64,000 nt of DNA. It comes from Hamiltosporidium tvaerminnensis. Lineage: Eukaryota > Microsporidia > Dubosqiidae. Position 1 is the first letter of the stretch; the number at the start of each line of letters is the position of its first letter. Location of the stretch: the NCBI GenBank assembly GCA_022605425.2, contig CM061254.1:186001-250000 (forward strand), written 5' to 3'. Shown one piece after another: positions 44,351 through 56,865 of the stretch. The translations under genes and the position numbers were made by a program. Below the pieces are notes generated by a model. It made no database searches. It was not told where the DNA came from and saw nothing but the letters and a program-made list of their open reading frames with translations.

Positions 44351-45947
44351 ACTTTTTTAATCAATTAATTTTACTATTTTTACGTTTTCTTATCAAAAGC
44401 TATGTTTCATACTTTTTTCATCACATTTTATTGGTTAATTTATTGCTTCTAATACATTTGATGTGACAAATTTTTTAAAACACTTTTGAAAAAATCAGAA
44501 TATTTTGAATTATTTAATTATTTTGCTCTTTGTAAGTTGTACTGAGAATAATAAAATTTTTCTCAGTAAAATGGCAAAAACAACTTTCTTAATCAAATAA
44601 TTGAAACTAAATTACTTATTTTCCCGTACTTTAGTTTCATTTGTACAAATTTTATTAAAAGATAATTTAATATTAAACATACGTTCCCCATATGAAATTA
44701 TGTATTATGTATCTCATCATATGAGGCAATAATATAGAAGTTTTACATATTCCTGTAGTATTTGAAATGCAATCAAGAAATATCAACTAGAAGAGCAGCA
44801 ATCCTTAACGATGATTAAGTATAATAAACATATCTTGTACTGACGAAAAGGTAAATCAAGGTGGATAAAAGATAGAAACAGAAGTTATAATATAGAAAGT
44901 AGAAGTGGACTAACTGGAAAATTTATATAACAAAATATAATCGAAGTTCTAAATGCTTCGGAACAATGAAATACAAGTTTCGTGACTTTATAGAATGCAC
45001 ATAGAAGATAATATCAGACAAAGTGATGTTTGCTATATTTAGGATAGAAATGTATTTTGATTAGTAAAAGAAAGGTCGAGATAAATTAGTAAGGAAATTT
45101 GGTGGCCATTTGGCAATTCTTCAATGTGAAAAAAATATTTAAAATTACTGTATCAGGCGAATCATATAGTTTATCGATCTTTTCGTCAACTCCTTCACAT
45201 GAATATAAATATAAGTCTTTAAAACGAATTAATAATCACATTTTACAGGAATTATGGATTATTATGGAAGAATTTGACGAAGCAACCGAATAAATAAGAT
45301 AACGAAATTCGAAATAATAGTTGGATATGTGTTTAGGTTAAGAAAATTAAATTATATGACATATAGTAGAGTAGGAAAGTACACCATCGAATTTATAGCA
45401 TTATTGAAAGCGAAGAGATTTTATTATTTTACTTGTTATCTATTATATGAGATCCATTTACAGATTCAAAATAAATAATATCTTATGGAATAACTAGCTA
45501 GATATCATTACAAAGAAACCGAAATCTCTTTAAAACGCTTACATATATGTAATTATAATGATCTAGGTAGAGCAGACCATTTTTAGCTACTTCAAGCCAT
45601 CTATTTAGCCATCCAAGATAGCCATAGCGACAAACTAATGCCAAAGAGACTATAAATGAGAATATAATATGCTATAGAAATTAAGAGGTATAAAACAAAC
45701 ACAAATTTCGATTCCTTTATAAATACAAAGAAGTGATAAGAATATAACGAAGAAATAATTTTTTAATATGATTTTCAGAAAAAAGACCGAAAATGACCAA
45801 ATATTTCAAAATATAGAAAAAAAATTGAACATATAGATATTTTAGAATATAACAGATCACTAAAAATCAAAAATGAAAATTATTGGCTGTTTAATTCAAT
45901 CAAAATAAATAAATTAAGTTTTTCTAAAATTTTATTTTTTTCACCCA
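44351..45947. other. no intact gene; possible coding relic
   Basis: Around 45100-45293 a 64-codon frame without ATG has less random composition (RINNHILQELWIIMEEF) and upstream pieces such as DKLVRKFGGHLAIL in another frame, suggesting a decayed gene, but I cannot name it. Confidence 0.3.
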
Positions 45948-47540
45948 ATGTTTTCAATATTTAAATTTTGTTGTTCAATATGGTGTTTAAATGATTTGTT
46001 ATCAGAAAGAGAAGATTACAATATGATATTACCAATATATCTAGAACATAATGCACTTACTTATGTGAACACATTTAGAAATTACTTTCCTACTTTGGTA
46101 ATAGAAACTATTGAAAGAAATTTTGGAGAAATATTCAATTTTGATCATAGTGAGGCTATGGTATCTAATGAAGAATATATATTTCCTATTTTACATTTTT
46201 GTAAGTTGTTTCTGAATATTAGTGGGAATATAGAAATATTTTATTGTAATTTTATGTTATTACTAATCAGGATGAAATATATTGAATATTTTGATAAATT
46301 AAAAAACAGTCATACGAATGATAAAAAATATTTTCAAGTTAGTTTAAATTTTGCTTGGAATTTACAGATTATTGTAAACACACTTTATGATTTTCTAAAT
46401 ACAGAGGAAGAACGTATAAAAGTTATGTTTTTTTTAACAAACGAGAAAATGAAGATTTTGGATAAAAAAACGGAGTCATTTTTGGATTCCTCATATTTTA
46501 AATTTAATTTCAATTTCCATGATCTTGTTCTGAAATGTAGATGCAATCCTTTTTCGGTAAAATGGCAAGAATTTTTTGAAGGAAATCGAGAAGATATTTT
46601 TTTTAGAATTTTGTCGTTATTTTTTTTGTCTTTATACGAAAATACTACATCATTTATTTTTGACGATAATAATTTTGATCGGGTTAAAAATTGTTCCGTG
46701 ATTATAGGAGATGTTTTCTCCACTAGGAAAATTAATGAGGAAACAGATTATTGCATGGCAAAAGTAAACATAGTGTTTGATGCTTCTATCAATAAAATGG
46801 GTGAACTGATGCAGAAAAATAGCCTGCTAAGTGGTCAAGAATCTTTTAACAAAATTTTTATGGCTTGCGCGCAGGAATGCTTGCCAACTAGTTCAACAGT
46901 TACTTATACATATGATAAAGCCGAAATCATTTGGCATATCAGAAATTTAATAGAATTATATAAAATCTACGATATAAACAGTGACAATTTTGAAAAAATT
47001 GCAAAGATTTGCAATATTATATACATATTATCTTATGATTTTTATTCTGATACAAAATATATTCAACTCTGGAATTTCTGTTTGTATAAACTAAGCTATT
47101 TAAAAGAAGTATTGATCGAAACCGATTTTAAACATGTTGACTTTGATTTAAGTAAGAAAATCGTTGCTTTATGCTTTGAATACCATTTTTCAATTCAATT
47201 CCAACAATTTCGAAGCAAGTTGAACAAAATTCGGATATTTGAATACTCTGATGAATTTAATCAGCCCATTTTATATGTGAGATCTGGTTACCAACCAGTA
47301 TTTGACTCAAAACTTACCTTATTTTTTAATCATTTTTCAGAAAATATTTTTTTTGTAAAATTTCTAGTTCCAACCGACCTGTACCATTATATTTTTCATA
47401 ATAATTTAAATTTAAACGTAAGCATCATCAATTTATTACATTGCTCAATGTCTATCCAAAATGAAACACCCTTCTTGTCTGCTTTTACTAAAGAATATCT
47501 AAAATTTAAAAAAATAGTTAATTGTTACGAAAATAAATGA
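45948..47540 (+). CDS. unrecognised 530-aa protein
   Basis: ATG at 45948 directly follows a CCC (TCACCCAATG). The product is rich in Phe, Asn, Ile and Lys and appears all-helical, with hydrophobic clusters but no clear membrane segments apart from ~85-105 (FCNFMLLLIRM). The first 15 residues (MFSIFKFCCSIWCLND) are hydrophobic and Cys-rich and might be a weak signal peptide. There is no recognised domain. The uninterrupted length of 530 codons in AT-rich DNA argues it is real and selected. It stands alone, with no C-rich or G-rich minisatellite on either side, unlike the conserved genes, and resembles the dead gene at 62-63 kb in composition and setting. Confidence 0.75.
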   Translation: MFSIFKFCCSIWCLNDLLSEREDYNMILPIYLEHNALTYVNTFRNYFPTLVIETIERNFGEIFNFDHSEAMVSNEEYIFPILHFCKLFLNISGNIEIFYCNFMLLLIRMKYIEYFDKLKNSHTNDKKYFQVSLNFAWNLQIIVNTLYDFLNTEEERIKVMFFLTNEKMKILDKKTESFLDSSYFKFNFNFHDLVLKCRCNPFSVKWQEFFEGNREDIFFRILSLFFLSLYENTTSFIFDDNNFDRVKNCSVIIGDVFSTRKINEETDYCMAKVNIVFDASINKMGELMQKNSLLSGQESFNKIFMACAQECLPTSSTVTYTYDKAEIIWHIRNLIELYKIYDINSDNFEKIAKICNIIYILSYDFYSDTKYIQLWNFCLYKLSYLKEVLIETDFKHVDFDLSKKIVALCFEYHFSIQFQQFRSKLNKIRIFEYSDEFNQPILYVRSGYQPVFDSKLTLFFNHFSENIFFVKFLVPTDLYHYIFHNNLNLNVSIINLLHCSMSIQNETPFLSAFTKEYLKFKKIVNCYENK

Positions 47541-48089
47541 AATTACCCAATTAAATAATTAAATATTCTAATTTTTATATTTTTTTGTAATTTAATAATT
47601 AATCTTAATCTTTCTATAAAAAGCAGATAAAATCTTTTTTTCACGCAAAAACACAATAAATGAATAGATTATCATAAAAATATTCTATATTCCAAAAAAT
47701 CTTAATTCAGAGCAAATCCATTAAAAAAACACAAAAACCGAGAATATTTTACAACCAATCTGATTATTAGATCATATAATACATTTATCAAAGTCAAATA
47801 AAGTATAAATGATTGAAAAGCAAAAATATTTCTAACAACAAAATTATTTAATCTCGAATTACTCATATATTAACTAACCTTCATTCTGATAAAAAAACTA
47901 TTACATGTATTTACGAGATATCATGCAATTAATAGTACAAGATATTCATTTTAATTAGATTTATTCTATAAATGAATAATCATTAATAAAATAATCAGTT
48001 GGATCAAAAATTAAAACTTTAATTGTATGATTAAGATATAAATCAAATAGCTTGACGTAAAATATTGATAATTACACATTTAAATCGTT
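47541..48089. other. no gene seen
   Basis: AT-rich spacer. Confidence 0.5.
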
Positions 48090-48775
48090 ATAGTTAAAGG
48101 TGTGAGACATAATTTAATACATGCTGTTCTAAGAGTATGTAAAATTGAGAAGAAACTGCGCTCGAATTTAAAACACTCTACTTTTTGGTTCTTCGATGAA
48201 TACTTAATATTGAATAGGTAGTAAATATAATTCTATACTTCTTTATATTAATTTGTAGTCTTTTATTTTACTTATTTGATAATACGACTAAAATTTAGGT
48301 AATGTACAGTTATAGTAAGTTTTGGTCTTTCAAGTTTAAGACGCTGCGCCTGAGATATAAAAAAACAACCGCTTTCAAACAATGAATACAATGTAACTTG
48401 TTGTGGTTGATGGTATGAGATTGAAAATTTGAGATAGACCTCCTATAAGTCTGCGGAATATATCTTAGTAGGAGTTTTATTGATTTCGGAAAGTATAGTG
48501 CAAGTAAAAATGCTGCCGGTCTTGGCTAAGTCTAAATGGGTTTTGACTTGCAATCAAACCTTAAGTAGGTGAGAAAGATTGACTTCAGCCGCTTGTCTTG
48601 CCTATTAAATCTATTATGAACAGCTTTTGATAAAAAGATTCAAAATTTAGTTATCTTACAGATACAGATTCTGCTTTTGAAATTCAATTATCATGTTAAA
48701 TCTAGAACCATACCAAGTTAATGAAAACAATAAAACACATGTCACGTGTTTTAAAAACGTGAGTATTCAAAATAA
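48090..48775 (+). repeat. family A dispersed repeat, decayed copy (A7)
   Basis: Aligned blocks in family A order: ACACTCTACTTTTTGGTTCTT, ATTAATTTGTAGTCTTTTAT, TTTAGGTAATG, GACGCTGCGCCTGAGATATA, CGGAATATATCTTAGTAGGAG, GGAAAGTATAGTGCAAGTA, CATGTTAAATCTAGAACC. No coding frame. The 5' end is indistinct. Confidence 0.75.
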
Positions 48776-49834
48776 AAATGTTTGTATTTTGAATATCAAA
48801 TTTATTAAAGGCATTACGTGTGAGTTTAAAAAAATCATTATTATAAATTTTTTTGCGTAGAAATGACAATATTTAGAATAATCGAAAGGGAATATAAAAA
48901 GAAAAGGTGTAAATAAATATTTCAGACATAAATAGATTTTTTGTCTAAACCTTCTAGTATAATCTTTAAGTTATACCACGGAAGGTCTTAAGAACATACC
49001 TCAAATCTACAAAACAGCATATATATTATCAGTATATTTTCATATTTTAATCTATTTTTCTACTAGCCAAGAATATAAAAAAATTCACACCTAATTTACC
49101 AAAAAAAGTATGAAATAAATTTAGAGAAATAATGAAAGCATAATTTAGTATCAGCAATATATTGTCTTCATATATAAGCAATTCCTAGAAAACTCTATAC
49201 AACATAAGGCTGATTTTTCCTACAGATTCTTAAAATCTAAGCAAATTAATATAACCTTTAAAATAATAACCTTAAAAAGAATCTAATAACTGATTTATAT
49301 TATAAATTATAAGAATGAAAAGAATTTATATCAAATATAAAAAAGATTGTAAAAAAAGACGATTAGAAGAAAATATGCACGAAGTATTTATATAGAATCA
49401 TACCTACTTATTCTCGTTATCTTTTACCTTTTTAGGTGTTAAGATATATAGAATCATAAGACAAATTATTTTTTTTTACTTAATATAAATAAACAAAGAA
49501 AACAAAAATTAATAACTCTGAAAAATTCTTTTCATATAAATTTCTGTGATAAAATATTTTTATCAGCTTATTACTCATTTCTTCTACACTTTGAACATTA
49601 ACTCATTATTAAAATTATATTAAATTTAACAAAATATACTGGCAACTAAAAAAAAATATTTAAAGAAATTAAATGAATTCAATATTAAAAAATTTTATAA
49701 GTTCCAAATCATATTAGATTATTGAAAAAGTAATTTTTTAGTTATTGAAATAAAAATTTAATACACAAAATATATCTTAACAGTTCCCATATATAACGTT
49801 AACAGACGGCATTTAAATTAGATAAATTAAAATT
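48776..49834. other. no gene seen
   Basis: AT-rich spacer before the tRNA gene. Confidence 0.5.
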
Positions 49835-49907
49835 CGAACTCACGGGGATTCGAACCCCGAATCTCCGGCTTCGTAGACCGACGCTTTAACCATTGAGCTA
49901 TGAGTCC
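49835..49907 (-). tRNA. tRNA-Arg (anticodon ACG)
   Basis: 73 nt with a complete cloverleaf: acceptor GGACTCA/TGAGTTC (one G-T pair), D arm GCTC...AAGC with one mismatch, anticodon arm TCGGT-CTACGAA-GCCGG with loop T33 and anticodon ACG (reads CGN after A-to-I), and T arm CGGGG-TTCGAAT-CCCCG. No intron. A TTTT pol III terminator follows within a few bases of the 3' end. A and B boxes are intact (TAGCTCAATGG; GGTTCGAATCC). Confidence 0.97.
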
Positions 49908-50149
49908 TCTACTTCTGTAGTTTTGACAAATAAATCTTAGTATATAATTATTAAGAATTAAACTATTTTTTTAATCTTTCTAAGTCTTCATTTACATATT
50001 CATAAGTGCTTAAATTATAATTATTTTGAGGCGAATTAAATATAGAAATTCTATATATTTAACACAAATTATTAGCAGTCTTTCATTTTCTTTTTTATTT
50101 TAGAAGATTTTTTAAAACCGTTAATTTTAATAATAAAACAACTTTAACT

Positions 50150-50470
50150 ACGAACACCAATTCCTTATCACTAACACCTCTTTGATTAATATCCATATCC
50201 CGGTAATTAACACTCCTTAGCTAAGAACACCAATTCCTTATCACTAACACCTCTTTGATTAATACCATATCCGTGTAATTAACACCCCTTTAGCTAACAA
50301 CACCAATTCTTTATCACTAACACCTCCTTGATTAATACCATATCCCGGTAATTAACACCCCTTTAGCTAAGTAGACCGATGGCAGATAATTAAAACCCCT
50401 TTAATTACTATAAATAAACCCTACAACAGCCTAGTAATTAACACCACTTTATTTACATAACTTATAAAAC
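50150..50470 (+). repeat. C-rich minisatellite upstream of the AT-hook/SAP gene
   Basis: Three ~65-bp units are built from AACACCAATTCCTTATCACT, AACACCTCTTTGATTAATA and TATCCCGGTAATTAACACCC, followed by shorter AAAACCCCTTTAATTA units. All are in the CACCC orientation toward the gene. Confidence 0.9.
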
Positions 50471-50569
50471 ACTGTATCATCTGCAATCTGTAGCAAAAAG
50501 GAAAGTAAAACACATCTGTAACACTTAAAGATTAAACAAAAGAAAATGTAAAACTACAAAACAAAAAAA

Positions 50570-51415
50570 ATGTCAGATCGACTCCCACAAGACATAAACA
50601 ATATAGAAATACCATCACGTGGCAGACCACGCAAGAAAGAGATGCATTTAGACGGATTAACCGACGAACAACGTATGGAATATTTCAATGCGAAAGGAAT
50701 ATCGCCCGGTCAACTTTTTGGCGATGATACTGGTATGAGAGATAGACGTACAGATTTCAACACATTTGATTATGGGGGACCACAACCAATGAATAACAAT
50801 CCTCAGCAGTATCCTCAGCCATACACACAGCCGCCATACTCTCAGCCATACACGCAGCCATATAATTCTTTTTATCCTGAATATCCTTTCTACCAGCCAC
50901 TGAATGACAATCCGTGGATGAATAGAAAAAAAAGAAAGAATAATCCTCTTCTCTGGCAATATATTAAACACCATCAAGATTTTTATCCAAATATACTTCA
51001 CCCGTCCAAATATAGTTCTTTAGATTTCATACAAGGCACAGATAAATCACAGAAGATGTATATCGGTACTATAAAACGAGCACCGCCTTTTATTGAGAAG
51101 AATAATCATAATTCTATTCTTCCTTTGTATCTGAACAGTGCCCATCCCACAGAGCAACAGCATATTGATGAGTTTAAAAAGATATCGACTAATTTTCTTA
51201 ATAAGACAGTAGAATTAGACTATGAAAATGTTACTGTACAGCAACTTAAGGCAATTATGAAAGAGTTTGGGTTGAATCATACTGGTAAAAAGATTGATTT
51301 GATTGACAGGGTCAAAACCACAATAACAAAAATAGAAGAGAGAAAGAGGAAAGATAAGAAACAAAGTCAGGAGATACCTGAGGATGATAAGGATTTGAAT
51401 TTTCTCTTTTTTTAA
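50570..51415 (+). CDS. AT-hook and SAP-domain DNA-binding protein
   Basis: 281 residues. An AT-hook core (RGRPRKK, residues ~17-23) is followed by a Pro/Gln/Tyr-rich segment (about 74-110, PYTQP/PYSQP repeats), a basic stretch (NRKKRKNN) and a middle domain without known family (about 120-200). A SAP domain at ~222-252 reads VTVQQLKAIMKEFGLNHTGK, then KIDLIDRV. A Lys-rich, then acidic, tail follows. AT-hooks grip the minor groove of A/T tracts and SAP domains bind scaffold/matrix-attachment-type DNA, so a nuclear chromatin protein is likely. The start lies in an A-rich leader without a nearby CCC. The gene is flanked by C-rich repeats before and G-rich repeats after. Confidence 0.85.
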   Translation: MSDRLPQDINNIEIPSRGRPRKKEMHLDGLTDEQRMEYFNAKGISPGQLFGDDTGMRDRRTDFNTFDYGGPQPMNNNPQQYPQPYTQPPYSQPYTQPYNSFYPEYPFYQPLNDNPWMNRKKRKNNPLLWQYIKHHQDFYPNILHPSKYSSLDFIQGTDKSQKMYIGTIKRAPPFIEKNNHNSILPLYLNSAHPTEQQHIDEFKKISTNFLNKTVELDYENVTVQQLKAIMKEFGLNHTGKKIDLIDRVKTTITKIEERKRKDKKQSQEIPEDDKDLNFLFF

Positions 51416-51464
51416 AAAATAAATATAGAAAAAGGAAGGAGAAAAGGTGATAAATTATAAATAG

Positions 51465-51700
51465 AATTTAAGGGTGTTAATTTTGAAATATAAAGGAGGT
51501 GTTAATTATATAGGGATGAGACGGGGTGTTAATTAAACAGACTCGTAGTGTGTTAATTATCAATTGTATAGGAGGTGTTAATTATATAGAGATGGGAAGG
51601 GTGTTATTTATAAATAGCGTCATGGGGTGTTAACTTATTTAACGTATAGAAGGTATCAATTATATAGACATATAAATAAATGGTGTTAACTATACTAATA
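51465..51700 (+). repeat. G-rich minisatellite downstream of the AT-hook/SAP gene
   Basis: Eight or so units of GGTGTTAATTATATAGG / GGGTGTTAATT, the reverse complement of the motif found upstream of the same gene. Confidence 0.9.
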
Positions 51701-54700
51701 TATGTAGTAATTTATAAAAGATGTTAAGTATATAAAAGTTATAACAAATTTATAAAAAGTTTTAAACCAAAGAACAAATGTATAAAAACGATTAAAATAC
51801 CAATTAATATTGTTTTATAGATTCGACCAAGACTATATTTATTAAATTTTGTATAATTTGTAAATTTATTTGTTATTTTATATTAGAATAGAATATAGAC
51901 AAACTTATAAGTAAAAAATGATGTTTTAGATAATTTTTGCTGCAATAAATCTACTTTTATATACTTTTTTTAAAAAACAGCCGAATTATTGGCTTTAGCA
52001 GAATAATTTGCTGCGAATACATCAATAAAACATCGGCTAATTAATATAAAATATGAAATGAAGATAATTACTAGAAATACAGAAAATGATAACATAGAAA
52101 CCTTATAACGAATGCGAAGGGAAAAACCATGAGAAAATTGTGAAATATGAGCGGTCAATTCATCTTATCAAAAAACATTTGTTTCTTTATAAAACTGACT
52201 ATGTAATTTTTTTTAGCGATTTTGGTTGTGTGTTTTTTGTGTAATTCGAGAAGAAATTGTTTTTCTCAATCTCAATAACATAAAAGTGTGTTTAACTGAT
52301 CTTAATATACATTTGACTCGATTTATATTAAAATAAAAATACGGTTTAAATGTATTTAAATTTACTAACATTATACCAAGTAAAACCTAAAATTCTCTTT
52401 AAAATATGAATGGAAAGAGATTCAGAAAGCATAATTATGTTTATTCAATGAATGCTAAGAAATTCAAGCGGTTAAACTATGAATTAGAAATTTATATTTT
52501 TTAAAACAAATTTTTGAAGCAAGCCTAAAGATTAAGCTTTGGGTAAATATTTGAATATACAAGAAACCTAATTGAACAGCAGATTAAACTTTAATATTTA
52601 AATCGGACACGCGTAAAGTTCCGCTTGAACAATAGGATAATTTAATTTTAACATTTCAGATAAGTTTTAAAAAACATCACCTCTTTAATAGTTCTAAGCA
52701 AGATTAATTGAGCATTTTAAAGGATGAAATTGTAATTTTCCAATTAATCATAGAATTGCTCATCAAGATATGAAATTTCAAACACAATAAAATAAAATAT
52801 TTAGCGAAATAAAAGCCACAATCTTTACTAATTCACATTTGAAAATACAGAATAGATTCATTACAATAATAATATAAATATAGAAAAAGAAAATCGAGTA
52901 TAATATATAGAGATTTAATATCTAATTAGTCACGATTTCAACAAAATATGTAAAGAATATCTTTTTTGGAAATAAATGTCAATAAAGCATATATTTTGAG
53001 CCGATTTGATATGTGAGAACTAAATGATTCTAGGAGCTACAAAACCAAGTTTAGTAATGCAATTGTAAAATACTAATACTTATGTATATCGAGCCAGGTA
53101 TCATTATTCAAGCTAAATTCGGAAAGGTTATTACATTAAACCCGTTATTTTCTTTCATAATTGGTTAATTGTAGCAAATAATTTGATATAAAGAAAAAAG
53201 AAAAAACTTGTAAATTTTACCAGATGAAATTCTTATACTATTGCTAAGCCGTATTTATTTTTAATTAAAATAATTGATCAAACTTTCTGTTCCATTCAAA
53301 ATATACGTTCAAACATCTGATCCTTAACCACATAATTATCAATGTTTTATAGTTCTCTTCAATAGGTGTCTTTTTTTGCTATTTAAGCAAGATAATTAGA
53401 CAAAATAACATACATCATTAATATTTTTTACAAAACATACGGAATTAGATGAGCATTACAAACCAGAGATCCATTTTTAAGCATCATAGTTTACTTCGGT
53501 TTTCTGATTAAAAATAATTTCTTGAAAGCGTTAATTTATATAGACTTTCTTTTTGCTCTAAGTCATTTTTTTGGAAAGATAAGCAGGTGACTTTATTGCC
53601 TTATGATAAAATTTATGTCTTTTCAGTTCGATTTCGTCTATAATTTATTTCGCTTTATATCAATTTATATAAATCGATATTTTTTTTAAAAAATCTTATT
53701 TTTAAAAGAATGTGTTTACTTCTACATCATTCTGAGTAATAAATTTATCCAGTAAAACTAAATAGCCTAATACTAAATTAAGTTACATGGATCTATCTCA
53801 CTTTTTATTTAAAGAAAAATATAATACGAGCTTGATATCAATATATCTCGGAGAAATTCGTTTATTTTTAATATATTATGAAAATCAGAATTTTTATAAA
53901 ATTTTTCTGATAAAAATTAAATAGAATTATGAATTTTTTTTAATTGGAATTTTCTAATGATGCATATTTTTTAAAAAGATTTTTTATATAAAATTTGAAT
54001 AGTAAAGCGGTATAGAATTTTTCTAAAACGATTTTAATAATACTTCAATTTGTTTAAAAACGTTATTAAGAATATTTTTAGTCTTCATGAATTTTTTCAC
54101 AGAGATATTATTTTTGCAGTGTAAAATATCTTTTTTTTAACTTATGCTTTTACCTTGATAAACACACCAAATAGGATAAAATGTAATAGAAATTACATAA
54201 ATCGAAGAACTTAATAGCAAATTTCAGTTGAAGGTTTGTATTTGATTTTCATAATTACAGGTTTTCTCACGATTAAAACACTTTTTTTAATATAAAAGCC
54301 TAAACTATCTATTAGAGTTCGTAAGAGTAGAAATAAAAATGAATAAACTTTTTAAAGAAGAGATATATAGTTCTATCTTATTTTTTTTGGAGGAATACAG
54401 AATAATATTATTGAGCAAGCTACCATATTGAAGTCAAAACAATGATTTAATTTTTTATTAGTTGAAACATGAAAGCTTTAAGTATAATTAAAAGTCATTT
54501 TGAAATAATTTTTATTGGAAAATTCTATAATCGTTTGTTATATTTAGTTCGAAAGTTTATTATAATATATAAGCTTTAGAATTTAGCTAATTTAATGATA
54601 TTATGAATTTTTAAAAACAGAATCTCGTAGTTTAAGATTAATAAAAATATTATTTCTAATAATATTTAATAAAAGAAATATAATTTAGATTTTTAAATTC

Positions 54701-56050
54701 CGAATTATTATAACAGAAGTAAATTAGGATAAATATTAAAAGTAACTATATTAGAAGATAATTAATTCGAACCAACTATATTTAATAGATTATGATACAG
54801 TCTTAAAGGTTTTTGATGTAGAAAGCTAAGGTTTTTTGCGATAGTAATTTTAAAAACCATGATTTGTTAATTAATAAATTAATTAAATAGATTGGTACAT
54901 ATTTTCATAAAAATATTTACGAGTTATCAAAAGAAACTTATATTTCTTCCTATTCAAAAAAAACACCACTAAAACGAAGAGACTAAAATCAAGCTGATAT
55001 TCTTGTTTTCTTGCTAGAAAATATTTGAATTATCTTTTTTGTTAATAAACTATAATGGAATTTACACCTTAAAAATTAATATTTATTTTTTTGTCGTTAA
55101 TATATTCAGTATTTTATAACCTGAGTCGAATCTTACATTTAAATTTTACATCTGCTTGGCATATAGAATCACATTAATTCAATTTGAAACAAAATCTAAA
55201 ATTTAATGTTAAAAACACCCTCTCAGAAATAGTTAGTACAAATTAAAAAAAAATGATTTTTTAGAATAAATTATATATTCGAATTTTATTTTAATTTATT
55301 AACATGAGGTATATCTTTTGTCTAGAAAATACAATTTAAAAAAAATTAAATAAAGAAAATAAAAATTTTCAATATCTCCTTCCATAAAAGAGCGAATGAA
55401 TATAATAGAATAATTTGACTATAGAAATTATTCTAATCTAAAAAAATTAGTTCAAAAAAAGTATTTATAGAGCGAAAAATACCAGATATTATGAATAATT
55501 CAGAAGCAAACCCTAGATATACACTTTAAGATAAAATTTATTTAATTATCAAACTTTCAATCTAAATGGTCAATTTAGAACAAATAAAATTTTAGGAAAT
55601 TTATAAATCAATAATAAAGGTATACGGATTAAAAAATGGTTAAAATGAACACAATATCTAAGCGCCACATATTCATGTAAGAAGAAGTCCTTCTACAGCG
55701 CTGTCATAAAAATTCATTCACGACCATTTAGCGATAATTATCACTGCAAAAATTAAGAATATTGTAAATTATGATGGAATAGATTCTTTATCTTGACAGC
55801 TATACAAATTCTTAATAGCTATAAATTTATAAAATTACACCAATGATGTATATTTATCCTATTAATAAAAGTATGGAAAGCTTTAATAATAATTTTAATA
55901 AACATTTTATTTTCAAGATTCTTTTCTCAAATTTTTTTTATAAATATATTTGTTTATAAAGTTTCTATGGTTTAAACCAAAGGAAACATTTCTAAAAAAT
56001 TTGCTTTGCAGATTTAGACACAAAAAGAATTTTTTATTAGTAGATAGTGA
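51701..56050. other. 4.3-kb gene-free stretch
   Basis: No supportable gene. A minus-strand frame near 51970-52158 encodes a single hydrophobic helix (MLSFSVFLVIIFISYFILI, from an internal ATG) followed by a short polar tail. It could be a 42-residue membrane peptide but has nothing else to support it. Confidence 0.5.
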
Positions 56051-56053
56051 TAT

Positions 56054-56280
56054 AAACATTTTTTTTAATGTTATATACTTTTGAGTCTTTGAGTATACAA
56101 GGCAAGATTAAATTGAATTTACTTCATAAACATTTTTTTTAATGTTATATACTTTTGAGTCTTTGAGTATACAAGGCAAGATTAAATTGAATTTACTCAT
56201 AAACATTTTTTTTAATGTTATATACTTTTAATTCTTTGAGTATACAAGGCAAGATTAAATTGGAGTTTCCTCATAAACAT
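56054..56280 (+). repeat. three tandem 73-74-bp repeats
   Basis: The unit begins AAACATTTTTTTTAATG and contains CTTTGAGTATACAAGGCAAG. Copies start at 56054, 56128 and 56201, and a partial fourth starts at 56275. Copies 1 and 2 are nearly identical; copy 3 has a handful of changes. Confidence 0.95.
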
Positions 56281-56759
56281 TTTAAACTTCTTTTTTTTTA
56301 AAAAATAATATAATATTAATTAAATTTTAAAAAAATCACCAATAGCGGCTAATCGATTCACGAAATCACATATTTCTAGAAATAGAATATAATGAGTTCT
56401 GGAAATAAATAATACAACAGGTTTATAAACTTAAATATTTTTTTATAAAAAATTATAGTTTTATTCTTATTGCAAATTTTAATCGAAACAATGCAAATAT
56501 AAAAAAATAGACTTTATATTAAATTTAAAATTTGAAAAATCGAAATGATAAATTTATCTCAATTCATACTTTAATAATTTAATAAATCTTCCAAATTACT
56601 TTATAAATACAGAATTTTCTTGCTATATTCAATATAGTATAAATATTATTTAGATAATTTGATTTAATTAAATCCTAATATAATGGCATCTTTGTATTTT
56701 ACATACAGTTTAGATTAAAAATATTTGGTTGTACATATTCAAAGGATGCCAATAGATAT

Positions 56760-56865
56760 GAGATGTAATTATTCATGTGAAAGCTAGAACCGCTTCAATC
56801 GAGAAAAAAATATAACATATGCCACTTCTATAAAAAGATATAATATTCAACCATAGAAAATCAAT
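56760..56865 (+). repeat. family A repeat, 3'-end fragment (A8)
   Basis: CTAGAACCGCTTCAATCGAG, ATATAACATATGCCACTTCT and AAAGATATAATATTCAA match the last ~90 bp of family A at reduced identity. The rest is missing. Confidence 0.55.
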
